Origin: Pseudomonadota bacterium
GTDB taxonomy: Bacteria; Pseudomonadota; Alphaproteobacteria; Rhizobiales; Hyphomicrobiaceae
Reading direction: 5' to 3'
NCBI GenBank assembly: GCA_023412745.1
Contig: JAEZBZ010000055.1
Span: forward strand, 1 to 14,140
DNA: 14,140 bases
Of the stretch, positions 7,613 to 14,140 are shown piece by piece. The translations under genes and the position numbers were made by a program. The number at the start of each line of letters is the position of its first letter. The first letter of the stretch is position 1. The notes under the pieces are model-generated. The model had not been told where the DNA came from and ran no database searches. It saw only the letters and a program-made list of their open reading frames with translations.

Positions 7613-7825
7613 CTAAGCCTTGGTGAGTTCGCTGTGCGATTTGAGGAAGATATCGCCATCATCCTGTTCGATGAGGTAGGCGGGCTCCTCCGGGCTGGCC
7701 CTGCGCTTGATTTGTTGCCCCTTGATCGCGCGCTCCACATCCTCGCGGAAAATCTCGCGCACCCTGCCGTAAGCCGTGCCTCTGCCCCAGCGCCACGAAA
7801 CGCAATTGCCTTCGCGAAATGCCAT
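7613..7825 (-). CDS. DUF2945 (HVA1/Tudor-like) small protein
   Basis: A 70-aa protein matching the DUF2945 'hypervirulence-associated, Tudor-domain' family almost end to end. It begins MAFREGNCVSWRWGRGTAYG, carries IKGQQIKRRAS in the middle and ends YLIEQDDGDIFLKSHSEL, a pattern typical of small SH3-like barrels. The molecular role is unknown; the virulence label comes from fungal relatives and should not be transferred. ATG 7823-7825 has no obvious ribosome site. It converges with ispA (12-bp gap) and lies 41 bp downstream of ispG on the same strand, so it may be expressed by readthrough from ispG. Confidence 0.85.
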   Translation of the reverse strand: MAFREGNCVSWRWGRGTAYGRVREIFREDVERAIKGQQIKRRASPEEPAYLIEQDDGDIFLKSHSELTKA

Positions 7826-7866
7826 GCATTGGAAACCGGATCGCCAGCGCGGCGTTCCGTGAAAGG

Positions 7867-9123
7867 CTACCCGCCAGCGGCTGTGGAAGGCACGGCGCGG
7901 CCGACCCCGTACCGCTTCTCGATATAGTCCTCGACGATGGTCTTGAACTCGTCGGCGATGTTGGCGCCCCGCAGCGTCATGGCTTTCTTGCCGTCGATGA
8001 ACACCGGCGCGGCCGGCTGCTCGCCGGTGCCCGGCAGCGAAATGCCGATATCGGCATGCTTGGACTCGCCTGGACCATTCACGATGCAGCCCATGACCGC
8101 GAGGTTCAGTCCTTCGACGCCGGGATACTGCTCACGCCACACCGGCATGCGCTCGCGGATCATCTCCTGAACATCCTGCGCCAGCTCCTGGAACACCGTC
8201 GAGGTCGTCCGCCCGCAGCCTGGACAGGCCGCCACCGTCGGCACGAACGTGCGGATACCCATGGCCTGCAGCAATTCCTGCGCGGCCCGCACTTCCAGCG
8301 TGCGATCGCCCTTCGGCTCCGGCGTCAACGAATACCGGATGGTATCGCCGATGCCCTGCTGCAGCAGAATGCCGATCGCGGCCGACGCCGCAACAAGCCC
8401 CTTGGAGCCCATCCCGGCTTCGGTCAGCCCTAGATGGAGCGCATACGAGCAGCGGTCGGCCAGCATGGTGTAGACGCTGATCAGATCCTGCAGCGCCGAT
8501 ACCTTGGCCGAGATGACGATGCGGTCAGCCGGCAGGCCGATCTCTTCGGCGCGGATGGCGGACGACACACCCGACTGTACGATCGCCTCGTGCAGCACGG
8601 CGCGCGCCGTCTTGGGCGATGCCGAAATCGCGTTCTCGTCCATCAGATGGGTCAGCAGTTCCTGGTCGAGGCTGCCCCAGTTGACGCCAATGCGCACCGG
8701 TTTGCCCCACTTGATGGCCATTTCGATGATGGCCGAGAACTGGCTGTCGCGCTTGTTCTTGAAGCCGACGTTGCCTGGATTGATGCGATACTTGTCGAGC
8801 GCTTCGGCGCAGGCGGGGTTTTCGCCGAGCAGCTTATGGCCGATGTAATGGAAGTCGCCGATCAGCGGCACGGTCACGCCGATCCGGCGCAGGCGGTCGC
8901 GGATATGAGGCACCGCCTTGGCGGCCTCGTCGCGATCGACCGTGATGCGCACCAGCTCCGATCCGGTGCGCGCGAGCGCAGCCACTTGCCGCACCGTCGC
9001 ATCGACGTCGGCGGTGTCGGTATTAGTCATCGACTGAACGACGATCGGATGCTGTCCGCCGACGTAAACGCCGCCGATATTGACCGCGGTGGTCGCACGC
9101 CGGGGACTTCTCAGATCCGCCAT
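7867..9123 (-). CDS. ispG: 4-hydroxy-3-methylbut-2-enyl diphosphate synthase (IspG/GcpE)
   Basis: Penultimate step of the MEP isoprenoid pathway: reductive opening of 2-C-methylerythritol 2,4-cyclodiphosphate to HMBPP using a [4Fe-4S] cluster. The 418-aa protein has an N-terminal TIM-barrel domain (from [17 protein letters not shown] at about 30) and a C-terminal cluster domain. The three cluster cysteines are visible, Cys300 and Cys303 in ACPGCGR and Cys346 in GCIVNGPGE, with Glu353 as the expected fourth ligand. The length suits alphaproteobacterial IspG, which is longer than the E. coli enzyme (about 372 aa). ATG 9121-9123 follows AGGAG at 5-nt spacing. The 167-bp gap to the divergent cyclase gene must hold both promoters, but I cannot pinpoint them. 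Confidence 0.96.
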   Translation of the reverse strand: MADLRSPRRATTAVNIGGVYVGGQHPIVVQSMTNTDTADVDATVRQVAALARTGSELVRITVDRDEAAKAVPHIRDRLRRIGVTVPLIGDFHYIGHKLLGENPACAEALDKYRINPGNVGFKNKRDSQFSAIIEMAIKWGKPVRIGVNWGSLDQELLTHLMDENAISASPKTARAVLHEAIVQSGVSSAIRAEEIGLPADRIVISAKVSALQDLISVYTMLADRCSYALHLGLTEAGMGSKGLVAASAAIGILLQQGIGDTIRYSLTPEPKGDRTLEVRAAQELLQAMGIRTFVPTVAACPGCGRTTSTVFQELAQDVQEMIRERMPVWREQYPGVEGLNLAVMGCIVNGPGESKHADIGISLPGTGEQPAAPVFIDGKKAMTLRGANIADEFKTIVEDYIEKRYGVGRAVPSTAAGG

Positions 9124-9290
9124 GACTGCTCCTGGGTATGTCAGGCTCTGCTGCGCCTTAACTAATAGACCCTGTTTGCCATGGATAGAGGCGACAGGAA
9201 CGCACCTATTGCAGCTTTAGCACTATGCAAATATGCCCGGTGACAGCATCGACGCCATGTTGCATCAGCGCCGATTTCGGAGATTTCTGA

Positions 9291-10505
9291 ATGAACAAAG
9301 CGCCGCGTCCGGCAGCAGCACGGGTTCTAGTCGACAATCTCGCCAACTGGCTGATGCAGGAGGCGCTGGCCGAGCGCCCGCTTGAACCGATCGTCACAAA
9401 TTGCTGCGAGCGCCTCTACGCCGCCGGCATCCCGATCGCGCGCGCTTTCTTCGCCTTCACCGTGCTGCATCCTCTGCATTCCGCCATCGGCATCACCTGG
9501 ACCCGCGGCAACGGGGTCACCGTCGAGAATTACCCTCATGTGCCGGGCGGCGTGTCGGAGTCCTTTCGCCGCAGTCCGCATTACTACATGCTGGAGCGCA
9601 AACTCGACGTGATGCGCGTGCGGCTGACCGATTCCACCAAGCTCAACTTCCCGATCCTGGATGATCTGCGCGCCGACGGCATGACTGACTATCTGGCATT
9701 CAGCATCGATTTCTCGATGCTCGGCGGCCGCGGCATGATGGGCTCGTGGTCCACGGACAATCCGCAGGGCTTTTCCGAAGGCGATATCGAGCATCTGCTG
9801 CGCATCCAGCGGCGGCTGGCAGTGGCGGCGAAGGTGTCAATCCAGAACCGGCTGATGCGTAATCTCGCCAACACGTATCTAGGGCCAATCACTGGCGCGC
9901 ACGTGCTGGAAGGGCAGATCAGGCGCGGCGACGGGCAGTCGATCGAAGCGGCGATCTGGCTGTCGGACCTGCGAAACTCGACCGCGCTCGCCGCCCGTCT
10001 GCCGCGCCAGGAATACATCGACACGCTCAACGCTTACTTTGACATCACCGGCGGCGCGGTGCAGGCCGCAGGCGGCGAGATCCTTTCATTCATTGGCGAC
10101 GCCGTACTGGCGATTTTCCCAAACACGGCGACCCACGACAGCGTCGCGGACTCCTGTCGCCGTGCTGTGACCGCAGCGCGCGACGCGCTGGTGCGGCAGC
10201 ACAAGGCCAACATAGCCCGCAGCGAAGCCGGCGATCCGACGTTGGAATTCAGCATCGCACTGCACGTCGGCGAGGTCATGTATGGCAACGTCGGCGTACC
10301 GGCGCGGCTGACGTTCTCAGCGTTCGGAGTGGCCGTGCACGAGGTGGATCGGCTGGAGAAGCTTAGCAAGCAGCTGAATGAACCGGTACTGGCGAGCAGC
10401 AAGTTCGTCGACGCCTGCGGCAACGGCACTTGGCGCGATCTCGGCCTGCATGAGATACGCGGCATCGACAGGCCGCTGGACGTCCGCGCGCTTACAATTA
10501 ACTAG
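9291..10505 (+). CDS. Class III adenylate/guanylate cyclase homologue with altered active site
   Basis: A 404-aa soluble protein: N-terminal GAF-like region (about 30-185, including FPILDDLRADGMTDYLAFSIDF) and a class III cyclase domain (about 215-402). Such proteins in Rhizobiales normally make cAMP. The two metal-binding aspartates are kept: Asp226 in WLSDLRNST and Asp270 in FIGDAVLAIF, as is Arg354. Other key positions differ: Ser266 where purine-binding Lys is expected, Ser343 in the usual Thr/Asp position, and His350 replacing the transition-state Asn. Activity may therefore be lost, weak or of altered specificity. The frame is intact, so this is not simple decay. ATG 9291 has GGAG about 8 nt upstream. 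It is divergent from ispG and converges with znuB 16 bp away. Confidence 0.85.
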   Translation: MNKAPRPAAARVLVDNLANWLMQEALAERPLEPIVTNCCERLYAAGIPIARAFFAFTVLHPLHSAIGITWTRGNGVTVENYPHVPGGVSESFRRSPHYYMLERKLDVMRVRLTDSTKLNFPILDDLRADGMTDYLAFSIDFSMLGGRGMMGSWSTDNPQGFSEGDIEHLLRIQRRLAVAAKVSIQNRLMRNLANTYLGPITGAHVLEGQIRRGDGQSIEAAIWLSDLRNSTALAARLPRQEYIDTLNAYFDITGGAVQAAGGEILSFIGDAVLAIFPNTATHDSVADSCRRAVTAARDALVRQHKANIARSEAGDPTLEFSIALHVGEVMYGNVGVPARLTFSAFGVAVHEVDRLEKLSKQLNEPVLASSKFVDACGNGTWRDLGLHEIRGIDRPLDVRALTIN

Positions 10506-10521
10506 CCTCTAGCGACGAACC

Positions 10522-11322
10522 TTATGCGCGCACCGACTTGAGCACGATCGCACTGAACAGCGACACACCCGCGATGCTGGCCAGAACCAGAACGATCGCC
10601 GGCCCGCCGGGAATGTCGTAGCTCATCGAGAATTGCAGTCCAGCAACCACGCCGATCACGGCAATCACCGCCGCCAGCATGGCCATCCGCTCCGGCGTAC
10701 CACTGAACGGCCGCGCCGCCGTCGCCGGCATGATCAGGAAAGCGATCGCAAGCAGGATGCCGACGATCTTGATCGCAACCGCAATGGCCACCGCCAGCAG
10801 CACCACAAAAACACCCTTCACCAGATCGCGGCGCACGCCTTCCGCCGCCGCCAGATCCTCATGCACCGCCACCGTCAGCAGCGGCGTCCACAGAACAGCA
10901 AGGATCGCCAGCACCCCCGCACCGCCGCCGAACACCCACCACAAATCCTGCGTCGAAACCGAGAAGATGTCGCCGAACAGGTAGGCCATCAGATCCACCG
11001 ACGGTCCGCCAACCAGCGCCATGGTCACCACACCAAGCGCCAGCGCCGCATGCGCCAGCAGACCGAGCAGGGAGTCCAGCGGCACCAGTTGCTGGCGCGC
11101 CAGCTCCACCAGCAGCAAGGCAACCAAGGCGGAAATCGCCAGCGACGACGCCGTCAGGTCGAGCTGTAACACCAGCCCCAACCCGATGCCGACGAGGCTT
11201 GCCTGGGCCACCGTTTCCCCGAAGTAGGCCATGCGCTGCCAGACCACGAAGCAGCCGAGCGGCGCCGCGATCAACGCAACGCCGATGCCCGCCGCCAGCG
11301 CGCGGATGAAAAACGGCTCCAT
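10522..11322 (-). CDS. znuB: Zinc ABC transporter permease ZnuB
   Basis: Inner-membrane permease of the high-affinity zinc importer, family ABC-3. The 266-aa protein is very hydrophobic throughout with roughly eight membrane helices. Family segments are visible: RMAYFGETVAQASLVGIGLG near residues 30-50, SLLGLLAHAALALG near 84-97, LMAYLFGDIF near 111-120, KIVGILLAIAFLIMPATAAR near 185-204 and SYDIPGGPAIVL near 234-245. The related permease families for manganese or iron look similar; the upstream zur and the His-rich ZnuC favour zinc. ATG 11320-11322 lies 6 bp after the znuC stop, so translation is probably coupled. It is the last gene of zur-znuC-znuB and has no evident terminator before it meets the convergent cyclase gene. 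Confidence 0.92.
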   Translation of the reverse strand: MEPFFIRALAAGIGVALIAAPLGCFVVWQRMAYFGETVAQASLVGIGLGLVLQLDLTASSLAISALVALLLVELARQQLVPLDSLLGLLAHAALALGVVTMALVGGPSVDLMAYLFGDIFSVSTQDLWWVFGGGAGVLAILAVLWTPLLTVAVHEDLAAAEGVRRDLVKGVFVVLLAVAIAVAIKIVGILLAIAFLIMPATAARPFSGTPERMAMLAAVIAVIGVVAGLQFSMSYDIPGGPAIVLVLASIAGVSLFSAIVLKSVRA

Positions 11323-11328
11323 GGGATA

Positions 11329-12252
11329 TCAGCCTTCCCGTTGCGAGGTGGCAGCGTCGGCAACCGGGCGTGGCGCGCCGGCGAGATCGTGCCGATGATC
11401 GTGATGATGGCTGTAGATGGCGAACGCGCGCGCGGCATGGGCGCCGAACAGCCGCTCATATGACGGATCGCGCGCCACCGTCTCCGGCACGCCCGAGCAG
11501 CAGACGTGCCGGTTGACGCAGATGACGCGATCGCTCTGCGCCATGACGACGTGCAGATCATGAGAGACCAGCAGCACGCCGAGACCGCGCTCAGTGCGAA
11601 GCTTCCCGATCAAACCGTAAAGCTCTGCCTCGCCGACGTAGTCGACACCACGAACCGGCTCGTCGAGCACCAGCAGGCCCGGATCGCGCACCAGCGCCCG
11701 CGCCAGGATCACCCGTTGCAGTTCACCGCCGGACAGATTGGCCAGTTGCTGGTCAGCGAGCCGCGCCGCGCCGACCTCACCCAGCACCGCTTCGATCTGG
11801 GCTGGCGACACGCGCCCCGCCAGCGCCAGGAACCGCGCCACCGTCATCGGCAGGGCGCGATCGATGTCGAAGCGCTGCGGCACATAGCCGATAATCAGGC
11901 CGGGCTTACGCCGCACTGCGCCACGATCCGGTGCCATCAGGCCGAGCAGCACGCGCACCAGTGTTGTCTTGCCGGCCCCGTTCGGACCGATCAGCGTGAC
12001 GATCTCGCCGGGACGGATGTCGAGGTCAATGCCTTCGAGGATGCTGCGGCCATTGCGCTTGATCCACACGTCACGCGCGCCCAGCAGCGCGTCGTCGGAG
12101 AACGCCCGCACACCATTGCCGTGGTGATGATGATGCGCGTGGCAATGTCCGTCGCACTGGCCGTGATGATGATGGTCGCCTACGTGATGATGCCGCGCTG
12201 GCACGGGCTGCGTGGCGGTCTCAGGCGACGGCAGGGGCGACTTGTCCGGCAT
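11329..12252 (-). CDS. znuC: Zinc ABC transporter ATPase ZnuC with His-rich extensions
   Basis: ATP-hydrolysing subunit of the zinc importer, on the cytoplasmic side of the membrane. The ABC domain (about 55-255) is complete: Walker A GPNGAGKT at 89-96, Q-loop Gln126 in YVPQ, signature LSGGE at 173-177, Walker B LLVLDEP at 193-199, and switch His231. The oddity is the N-terminus: residues 21-44 contain 14 histidines and 2 cysteines (runs at 21-23, 27-30 and 40-44, with HCH at 36-38). A second cluster near the C-terminus (282-288) adds five histidines. Such regions bind zinc and are more usual in ZnuA. The protein is 307 aa, longer than the typical 250-270. ATG 12250-12252 is 12 bp past the zur stop. 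No znuA accompanies it in this window. Confidence 0.93.
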   Translation of the reverse strand: MPDKSPLPSPETATQPVPARHHHVGDHHHHGQCDGHCHAHHHHHGNGVRAFSDDALLGARDVWIKRNGRSILEGIDLDIRPGEIVTLIGPNGAGKTTLVRVLLGLMAPDRGAVRRKPGLIIGYVPQRFDIDRALPMTVARFLALAGRVSPAQIEAVLGEVGAARLADQQLANLSGGELQRVILARALVRDPGLLVLDEPVRGVDYVGEAELYGLIGKLRTERGLGVLLVSHDLHVVMAQSDRVICVNRHVCCSGVPETVARDPSYERLFGAHAARAFAIYSHHHDHRHDLAGAPRPVADAATSQREG

Positions 12253-12264
12253 GAACGTCGTCCT

Positions 12265-12768
12265 TTACGCCGCGGGGCGCGCTGCCTGGCAATCGGCACA
12301 CAATCCCGATACCTCGGCAACGGTGCGGCTCAACGCGAAGCGAGCGTCGCGCGCGGCCTTGGCGATGGCGTCAAACACCGGCCCGCCAGCGACTTCCGCC
12401 ACGCGGCTGCAGCGCTCGCAAGCTAGCACAAGCAGCTCCGTCTCATCCGAATGCGCGGCATGGCAGGCAAAGAAGGCGTTGCGGCTTTCCAGACGATGAA
12501 TGACGCCGGCGCTCAGCAGCGCATCGATGGCGCGATACACCGAAATCGGCGCCAGCCGTTCGCCCTGCTCACCCAGCCGCTCCAGGATGTCGTAGGCGCC
12601 GACGGCATGATGCGAGCCGGCAATTTCCTGGAATACCCGTCGCCTGAGGTCCGTCAGCCGCAGCCCCTTATCCTCGAACGCACGCTGCGCGCGATCAATC
12701 GCCTGCTTCATGCAAGGGGAATGGTTATGTCCGGGCGTCGGGAAGGCAGCTCTTTGCATTGTCCCCAT
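12265..12768 (-). CDS. zur: Zinc uptake regulator Zur (Fur family)
   Basis: Zinc-sensing repressor; with Zn bound it dimerises and blocks zinc-import genes. The 167-aa protein has an N-terminal winged helix (about 36-95, including RLTDLRRRVF and ISVYRAIDALLSAGVIHRL). A C-terminal metal/dimer domain carries Cys102-His103 and His106 (regulatory-site region) plus CERC (117-120) and CADC (157-160), the structural zinc pairs. Fur itself is less likely because the gene leads a zinc transporter operon. The start is ATG 12766-12768 or ATG 12757-12759; AGGA precedes the first closely. A later ATG (12709-12711) would drop GHNHSPC. A candidate Zur box lies 23 nt upstream, implying autoregulation of zur-znuC-znuB. 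Confidence 0.92.
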   Translation of the reverse strand: MGTMQRAAFPTPGHNHSPCMKQAIDRAQRAFEDKGLRLTDLRRRVFQEIAGSHHAVGAYDILERLGEQGERLAPISVYRAIDALLSAGVIHRLESRNAFFACHAAHSDETELLVLACERCSRVAEVAGGPVFDAIAKAARDARFALSRTVAEVSGLCADCQAARPAA

Positions 12769-12790
12769 GATCCTGGTTTCACGCTATGTA

Positions 12791-12803
12791 GTTATGTTAT
12801 CAC
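12791..12803 (-). promoter_or_regulatory. Candidate Zur box upstream of zur-znuCB
   Basis: GTTATGTTATCAC is a near-perfect palindrome (GTTAT and ATCAC around GTT, four of five paired) in an AT-rich island. It resembles the alphaproteobacterial Zur operator pattern of GTTAT/ATAAC half-sites known from the literature. It sits 23 nt upstream of the first possible zur start, where a repressor would occlude the promoter. It is the only such sequence I noticed in the window. Confidence 0.6.
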
Positions 12804-12824
12804 ATTGCTCAGGTTTTGTGCAAA

Positions 12825-12852
12825 GGCGGGCGGCGATCCGAGGCGGCCCGCC
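12825..12852 (-). terminator. Terminator of the DUF4189 gene
   Basis: GGCGGGC (12825-12831) and GCCCGCC (12846-12852) form a 7-bp GC-rich stem with a 14-nt loop just after the stop of the upstream minus-strand gene. On that strand the stem is followed by TTTGCACAAAA, a short U-run. This fits a Rho-independent terminator insulating that gene from the zur promoter. Confidence 0.5.
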
Positions 12853-12855
12853 CCG

Positions 12856-13422
12856 CTATCGAGAGCAGAAATCGCGCACGACGCGGCAGTTCTCGCCGCC
12901 AAACTCCTTGCAGCGACCCAAGGCTTCCTTGTTCGAAACCGCTGGATTCAGGTTGTGCGCCCAGCCATAGGCCGTCGGATCGCCAATCGCCAGCGTTCCG
13001 CAGCGATTATAGAACCACACCACGATCTTGCAGTCGGTAGGTGATGAGGCGGTGGCGGCACACTCGGCGATGGCCTTGGCTTCAGCCGCCTCGCGCGTCG
13101 GCAATTCGGTCGACGAGCCGAAACCGCGCGTTGCGCTGGAGTAGGCGATGGCCGCATGCTTTTGCGCAGGACATGCCGCATAGCAGGTGTTGCGATGCTC
13201 GGCGCAGGTGCGCTCCGCCGCCCAGCCGCTGCCGACATTGCACTGGTAATAGCGCTGCTCGCACGCGTCCTGGCAGGCCTTGGCAGCCAATGCTGCGACC
13301 GGCAGCAGCGCCAGCAACGCGCATGACATCGCACCGGCGATCCAACGCGAGCGCGTAATCCCTCGCCCTGTCGGTGAAACTTTCACAAAACGCGCTGCCA
13401 AACTCATCATCCCGCCCCACAT
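12856..13422 (-). CDS. Secreted cysteine-rich DUF4189 protein
   Basis: Function unknown. Numbering is from ATG 13420-13422 (188 aa). An Arg-containing n-region (20-27) and a hydrophobic stretch (28-46, ending VAALA) make a signal peptide with likely cleavage before AKACQ, so the protein is periplasmic or secreted. A six-cysteine module follows (Cys50, 54, 61, 73, 80, 84), then a DUF4189 domain (about 88-187) with six more cysteines. DUF4189 hallmarks include AAIAYSSATRGFG, AIAECA, WFYNRCGTLAIG and EALGRCKEFGG. All twelve mature cysteines could pair as disulfides in the oxidising periplasm. Starts at 13410 or 13407 are equally possible and are better placed after GGGGCGGG. It lies upstream of zur on the same strand but behind its own terminator. 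Confidence 0.85.
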   Translation of the reverse strand: MWGGMMSLAARFVKVSPTGRGITRSRWIAGAMSCALLALLPVAALAAKACQDACEQRYYQCNVGSGWAAERTCAEHRNTCYAACPAQKHAAIAYSSATRGFGSSTELPTREAAEAKAIAECAATASSPTDCKIVVWFYNRCGTLAIGDPTAYGWAHNLNPAVSNKEALGRCKEFGGENCRVVRDFCSR

Positions 13423-13937
13423 CGTCAGACGACCGCTACGCTCCCTAACGCCCTCTAGCGTACAGGCGACGGACCATCAACTGCCAGGCGGCCGCGCGCT
13501 TCCTGGGTGATCCAAATGGGTTAATGCGAAAGGATAAGGCCTGCCGGACGTGTCGGCCGAGGGTGAGCGGCACGCGTTCGAGTCAAGTTGCGAGGGTGCA
13601 GCAAACGTGCTGGCCAAGCACTTTGGCGATCGCGGCTCCCGCAGCCACTAACGCGGCCCGAGCCTTCTACAGCGGCCTTGGACGCGGCCCGTTCCGTGCG
13701 CCAGCGGCACGACGCCCAGGCCTTATGGATGCTCTGGTCTCGTTCGCGCACGGGAGCGAGGCTTTCCCTTGAACACTGGCCGAATTGCCGCTATGAGGAC
13801 GCGACCTTGATTGTTCCATGGTTTCCGTTCCCTCGATAGCGTCGCGACCACCTGAGCTTCGCCGAAGCGCCTCAGAAGCGTCGCCGCCTCATTGATCATC
13901 GAGCGCGACCTGGAAGGTGTGAACAAAATCGAGGCCT
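13423..13937. other. 515-bp region without a supportable gene
   Basis: Between the DUF4189 gene and tRNA-Ser. Several frames are open for 70-90 codons on both strands, but none has a family pattern or a convincing ribosome site. The most protein-like is a minus-strand stretch around 13760-13900 that includes INEAATLLRRFGEAQVVATL, but upstream it runs into the tRNA gene. A 10-bp direct repeat, ACGCGGCCCG, occurs at 13651-13660 and 13682-13691. I see no transposon ends. The tRNA promoter should lie at its right end, but no clear -10/-35 pair is visible. Confidence 0.4.
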
Positions 13938-14027
13938 GGAGAGGTGGCAGAGTGGTTGAATGCACCGCACTCGAAATGCGGCATACGGGCAACCGTATCG
14001 GGGGTTCGAATCCCCCCCTCTCCGCCA
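13938..14027 (+). tRNA. tRNA-Ser, anticodon CGA
   Basis: A 90-nt class II tRNA decoding UCG. The acceptor stem pairs GGAGAGG (13938-13944) with CCTCTCC (14017-14023), followed by discriminator G and an encoded CCA (14025-14027). The anticodon stem CCGCA/TGCGG encloses loop CTCGAAA, with the anticodon at 13972-13974. The long variable arm (TACGG/CCGTA, 13984-13997) is diagnostic of serine. The T arm has five G-C pairs around TTCGAAT (14005-14011). No second tRNA is visible nearby. The sequence from 14028 to the window end shows no gene. Confidence 0.97.
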
Positions 14028-14140
14028 GATGCCTCTAATTTTATTGATCTTCTCGGCAAGTTGGCGAGCTAGCCCACAATCCAGCATGCAAACTGATATC
14101 CGTCAGGCTCAAACTGGTCTCTTCGTGAGTGCCGCTCAGT

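Noticed and set aside
10633..11169. 178-aa plus-strand frame rich in His, Arg and Gln
   Set aside because: Antisense to znuB; the composition comes from complementing hydrophobic-helix codons, not from a real metal-binding protein.
13723..13992. Minus-strand 89-aa frame containing INEAATLLRRFGEAQVVATL
   Set aside because: Its N-terminal third is antisense to the tRNA, there is no ribosome site at the internal Met, and no recognisable family. Kept only as a remark in the unassigned region.
13896..14087. Minus-strand 63-aa frame containing GGDSNPRYGCPYAAF
   Set aside because: It is the antisense of tRNA-Ser; this peptide is a well-known spurious product of translating the complement of serine tRNA genes.
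1..14140. Search for CRISPR arrays, insertion sequences, toxin-antitoxin or defence systems
   Set aside because: No regularly spaced repeats, transposase motifs, terminal repeats with target duplications, or defence-type gene clusters were seen; the gene content is core metabolism, signalling and zinc homeostasis.

Overview
The window reads as chromosomal backbone of a GC-rich alphaproteobacterium, most likely Hyphomicrobiales (Bradyrhizobium / Rhodopseudomonas / Pseudolabrys-like). The support is the paired phaAB and phaR genes, a cysteine-free ribosomal protein L32, a long (418 aa) IspG, a GAF-like plus class III cyclase protein of a type common in that order, and a DUF4189 exported protein. 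Family names rest on motif reading alone; no database search was run.

Layout. (1) 90-3036, polyhydroxybutyrate (PHB) metabolism: phaA then phaB on the minus strand, divergent from phaR on the plus strand across a 226-bp control region. (2) 3079-4866, a PAS / degenerate-GGDEF / EAL protein predicted to degrade cyclic di-GMP. (3) 4935-6593, minus strand: mtgA (peptidoglycan glycosyltransferase), rpmF (L32) and a four-helix membrane protein of unknown function. (4) 6698-9123, isoprenoid precursors: ispA (plus) and ispG (minus) with a 70-aa DUF2945 gene between them. (5) 9291-10505, a soluble class III nucleotide cyclase homologue with several catalytic positions changed. (6) 10522-12768, a minus-strand zinc operon zur-znuC-znuB with a candidate Zur box upstream. 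ZnuC has a striking His-rich N-terminus and no znuA is present. (7) 12856-13422, a secreted cysteine-rich DUF4189 protein, then about 515 bp with no supportable gene, then tRNA-Ser(CGA) at 13938-14027.

How the genes work together. PhaA and PhaB make 3-hydroxybutyryl-CoA for PHB, and PhaR is the phasin/PHB regulator. IspG and IspA bracket the route to farnesyl diphosphate, the precursor of the undecaprenyl carrier that ultimately feeds MtgA. Zur senses zinc and represses the ZnuBC importer. The EAL protein and the cyclase homologue represent two separate nucleotide second-messenger systems.

I see no CRISPR array, transposase, prophage, toxin-antitoxin pair or evident defence system, and no convincing undescribed multi-gene system. 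The most unusual items are the substituted cyclase active site, the His-rich ZnuC without a neighbouring znuA, and the repeat structure between phaA and phaB.
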